Assembly (NCBI RefSeq): GCF_001661345.1
Contig: NW_017962913.1
Location: forward strand, 2,926,694 to 2,990,693
From: Ascoidea rubescens DSM 1968
Lineage: Eukaryota > Ascomycota > Saccharomycetes > Ascoideales > Ascoideaceae
Direction of reading: 5' to 3'
DNA: 64,000 nucleotides
The notes below the pieces were generated by a model. It was not told where the DNA came from and did no database searches. It worked only from the letters and a program-made list of their open reading frames with translations. Made by a program: the position numbers and the translations under genes. Position 1 is the stretch's first letter; the number at the start of each line of letters is the position of its first letter. This document shows, in pieces, positions 61,951 to 64,000 of the stretch.

Positions 61951-64000
61951 ATGGCTACGCTTGCGATGGATCAAGGCATATCGCAGATCAGCACCTACTA
62001 CGACCCCAGTTTTGAAGGCGAAGTGATTGTGGTTGATGACAGCAGTGAAGATGAAGACAACCATTCGAGCGACGACGAAGTAATAGACATTTCTGCCCAT
62101 GAACTCCCTAAAAACAAAGAATTGGTGTCATACCAAGATGTGGATCTCGACAGATATAAACATGAGAGCAACACTAACGAATCTAATGATTCTGATGAAC
62201 TACTGACAATGTTGAGTTCAGATGTAGACTTGGTAACTATGGTCCCAAATCCGCCAGATGAAAATGAGCAAGCAATTGTTCAAAATCAAATTTCTAATGT
62301 TTTGGCAGACAACATCGACAAGAAAATTGATAATAGTGATCTATTCAACATCAGTGACAGTGATAGTTATAAAGATAATTTAAAATATTGCGCTTCAATA
62401 AATGGTTTACATATTAAAAGATGTCAGATCTACAACAAAAACAATTTCCTATTCAATTGCAATCAAAATTATGATATCTCTTTAGTCGAAAGATTATCGA
62501 TTTTTCTTAATCCTCCCAATGATTCCATCAGTGACATGATTCTAAATAACAAACAAACAGTTGCTCAAATGGAAATTGAATCTGAGAATAAAAGTCTAAA
62601 CAATACAGGTAATAAAGATGGTGATAAAGATAGTGAAGATGATAATAATCAGAATAACGAGACTCAAAATTTTAATGATCAGAATAATAAATTGGATAAT
62701 AATAATCAGAATACAAAAAGTAAAGATAATAATCAGAAAACAAAAAGCAAAGATAAAGATAATCAGAATAACAAAACTAACCAAGAAAAAAAAAAAAAAC
62801 TCAAAAGTAATACAGAAGACAGAGAAGAAAATGAATCGACTCAAAATGATTTTAAGACTGACCAAAAAGATACAAAGACCAAAAATTTGGAAAAAAATAT
62901 AAAAGATCTTGACTTTCAATCCAATATCACTTTGAAAGATGATAATCTTATCGATGACTCAAATGCAAACAGTCCCGATCTATATTCTGAGGGTACTAAA
63001 ATTCAAGAAGAAAATTTAGTAACGCAAAAACTAGAATTAGAATCCAAAAATGTCCAAGTGGAACCACAAAATCAACAGACTCAGCAGACTCAACAGATTG
63101 AAATTGACCAACCCTTTAATGAAAAAGTTGAGAAAGAAATAATACATAATAAAAAAATAATTGATCGAAAAAAAACTGAGCCTATTGAAAATAATGTTGA
63201 AGTGAGTAAAGATAATGGTCAAAACCCTGAAAATAATAAAGTAAATGAACAGCAACAACAAAGCTTGTTGCCCATCAAGATGATTTCACAAACACATGTT
63301 GATCCAATTTTACCCATCAATGAGACTGCTAGCATTCCAACTTCAACTCCAACTAAAAATGACTCCAAAAAAGATAGCTCTGAAAACAAAAAGCTGGACT
63401 ATATTAACCAAGTTGAAAACAGTTCAAGGTTAAATAATGTTGAAACCGAATATAGCGAGAGAAATCAAACTAATGAAAATGAAATCGAAAATAAAGATAC
63501 AAATGAAAACAGAGATAGAAATCAAAATCAAAATCAAAATCAAAATCAAAATAAAATCAAAATTGAAAACAAAAATAAAAACCATGACGAAGAAGATTTA
63601 TTTAAAAAAATGCAAATGTCTCCAGAACACAAAAGGGAATTTGATACATTAAGAAAAAAAGAGCATATGGATGAAGCAATTACTTTAAGGAGAATTTCAA
63701 ATTTTGAATTAGATGATAGACTTTCTGAAGATATTCAAGAAGAATTACATTTATCTCAAGAGTTTGAGAATCTGGCCGAAAAAATCCAAGGTGATATTGA
63801 TGATATAGATATGCTGGAAAATTATAACAAACTAGACAACATGGATGAACTACAAGATGAAGATGAACCTCATGATATAGTTGAAAGCAAGAAGGATAAT
63901 CTCAATGATGAAATTTTAGCATATAAAGATTTAAATATTCAAATGAAGAAAACAGATATATTAGATAACAAAAAGCAAGAAATTATGTCATCTGAACATT
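61951..64000 (+). CDS. Acidic low-complexity protein with SUMO-interaction-like motifs (3' end outside window)
   Basis: ATG 61951 opens a frame with no stop to the window edge (at least 683 residues). The N-terminus carries EVIVVDDSSEDED and DEVIDIS, each a hydrophobic core V/I-V/I-x-V/I next to acidic/Ser residues, as in SUMO-interaction motifs. The remainder is Asn/Lys/Asp/Glu-rich with Gln-Asn repeats (NQNQNQNQN near 63522) and, toward the edge, a more ordered charged helical region (EHKREFDTLRKKEHMDEAI, DIQEELHLSQEFENLAEKIQ). Nuclear function is probable. A SUMO-targeted ligase subunit, a chromatin protein or a Slx5-like protein are candidates, but the decisive C-terminal domain is not in view. 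Confidence 0.7.
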   Translation, partial: MATLAMDQGISQISTYYDPSFEGEVIVVDDSSEDEDNHSSDDEVIDISAHELPKNKELVSYQDVDLDRYKHESNTNESNDSDELLTMLSSDVDLVTMVPNPPDENEQAIVQNQISNVLADNIDKKIDNSDLFNISDSDSYKDNLKYCASINGLHIKRCQIYNKNNFLFNCNQNYDISLVERLSIFLNPPNDSISDMILNNKQTVAQMEIESENKSLNNTGNKDGDKDSEDDNNQNNETQNFNDQNNKLDNNNQNTKSKDNNQKTKSKDKDNQNNKTNQEKKKKLKSNTEDREENESTQNDFKTDQKDTKTKNLEKNIKDLDFQSNITLKDDNLIDDSNANSPDLYSEGTKIQEENLVTQKLELESKNVQVEPQNQQTQQTQQIEIDQPFNEKVEKEIIHNKKIIDRKKTEPIENNVEVSKDNGQNPENNKVNEQQQQSLLPIKMISQTHVDPILPINETASIPTSTPTKNDSKKDSSENKKLDYINQVENSSRLNNVETEYSERNQTNENEIENKDTNENRDRNQNQNQNQNQNKIKIENKNKNHDEEDLFKKMQMSPEHKREFDTLRKKEHMDEAITLRRISNFELDDRLSEDIQEELHLSQEFENLAEKIQGDIDDIDMLENYNKLDNMDELQDEDEPHDIVESKKDNLNDEILAYKDLNIQMKKTDILDNKKQEIMSSEH

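Noticed and set aside
1-64000. Non-standard CUG decoding (Ser or Ala)
   Set aside because: Conserved positions examined read sensibly with CTG as Leu, but CTG is rare here, so this is not decisive.

Overview
This is about 64 kb of nuclear DNA from an AT-rich budding yeast (Saccharomycotina). The evidence is a set of conserved yeast proteins (POL2, NMA111, NSA1, DBP3, ARG81, TFC1, ERG4, MRPL36, a PIR cell-wall protein), few and short introns near start codons with GTATGT/GTAAGT-type donors and CTAAC-like branch sites, and Asn/Gln-rich insertions in many proteins. A delta-8 sphingolipid desaturase, which Saccharomyces cerevisiae lacks, and a cutinase-factor-type zinc-cluster regulator argue against Saccharomyces itself. 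The species cannot be fixed from the sequence alone. I found no tRNA, rRNA, CRISPR array, intact transposon or point centromere.

Layout. 1-8.8 kb is compact: the 3' half of POL2, NMA111 with a newly placed 76-nt intron, a basic nuclear-type protein with a 67-nt intron, and NSA1. 8.8-18.1 kb holds BOL1, two RNase H1 genes flanking NAT4, and the RING/PHD gene ASR1. The first RNase H1 copy has lost all four catalytic carboxylates and has one in-frame TGA at a Trp position; the second is complete. 18.1-36 kb has long non-coding stretches separating ARG81, DBP3 and a 1461-residue zinc-cluster factor. 36-44.8 kb has the desaturase, a PIR-type wall protein lacking PIR repeats, and a gene-poor 5 kb with one orphan ORF. 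44.8-49.4 kb is a tandem pair of DIP5-type amino-acid permeases. 49.4-64 kb holds MRPL36 and TFC1 (divergent), ERG4, an unknown membrane protein, an F-box protein and the start of an acidic low-complexity protein that runs off the window.

Most genes are unrelated housekeeping neighbours, as usual in yeast; no operon-like system is seen. Thematic links are loose: ribosome assembly (NSA1, DBP3, MRPL36), membrane lipids (desaturase, ERG4), and arginine and amino-acid use (ARG81, permeases). The strongest candidate novelty is the catalytically dead, hybrid-binding RNase H1 paralogue whose reading frame, apart from one TGA and one TAA, stays open into NAT4. Non-coding curiosities include an 11-bp repeat in nine copies, a perfect 44-bp palindrome, and GC-rich islands set in AT-rich spacers.
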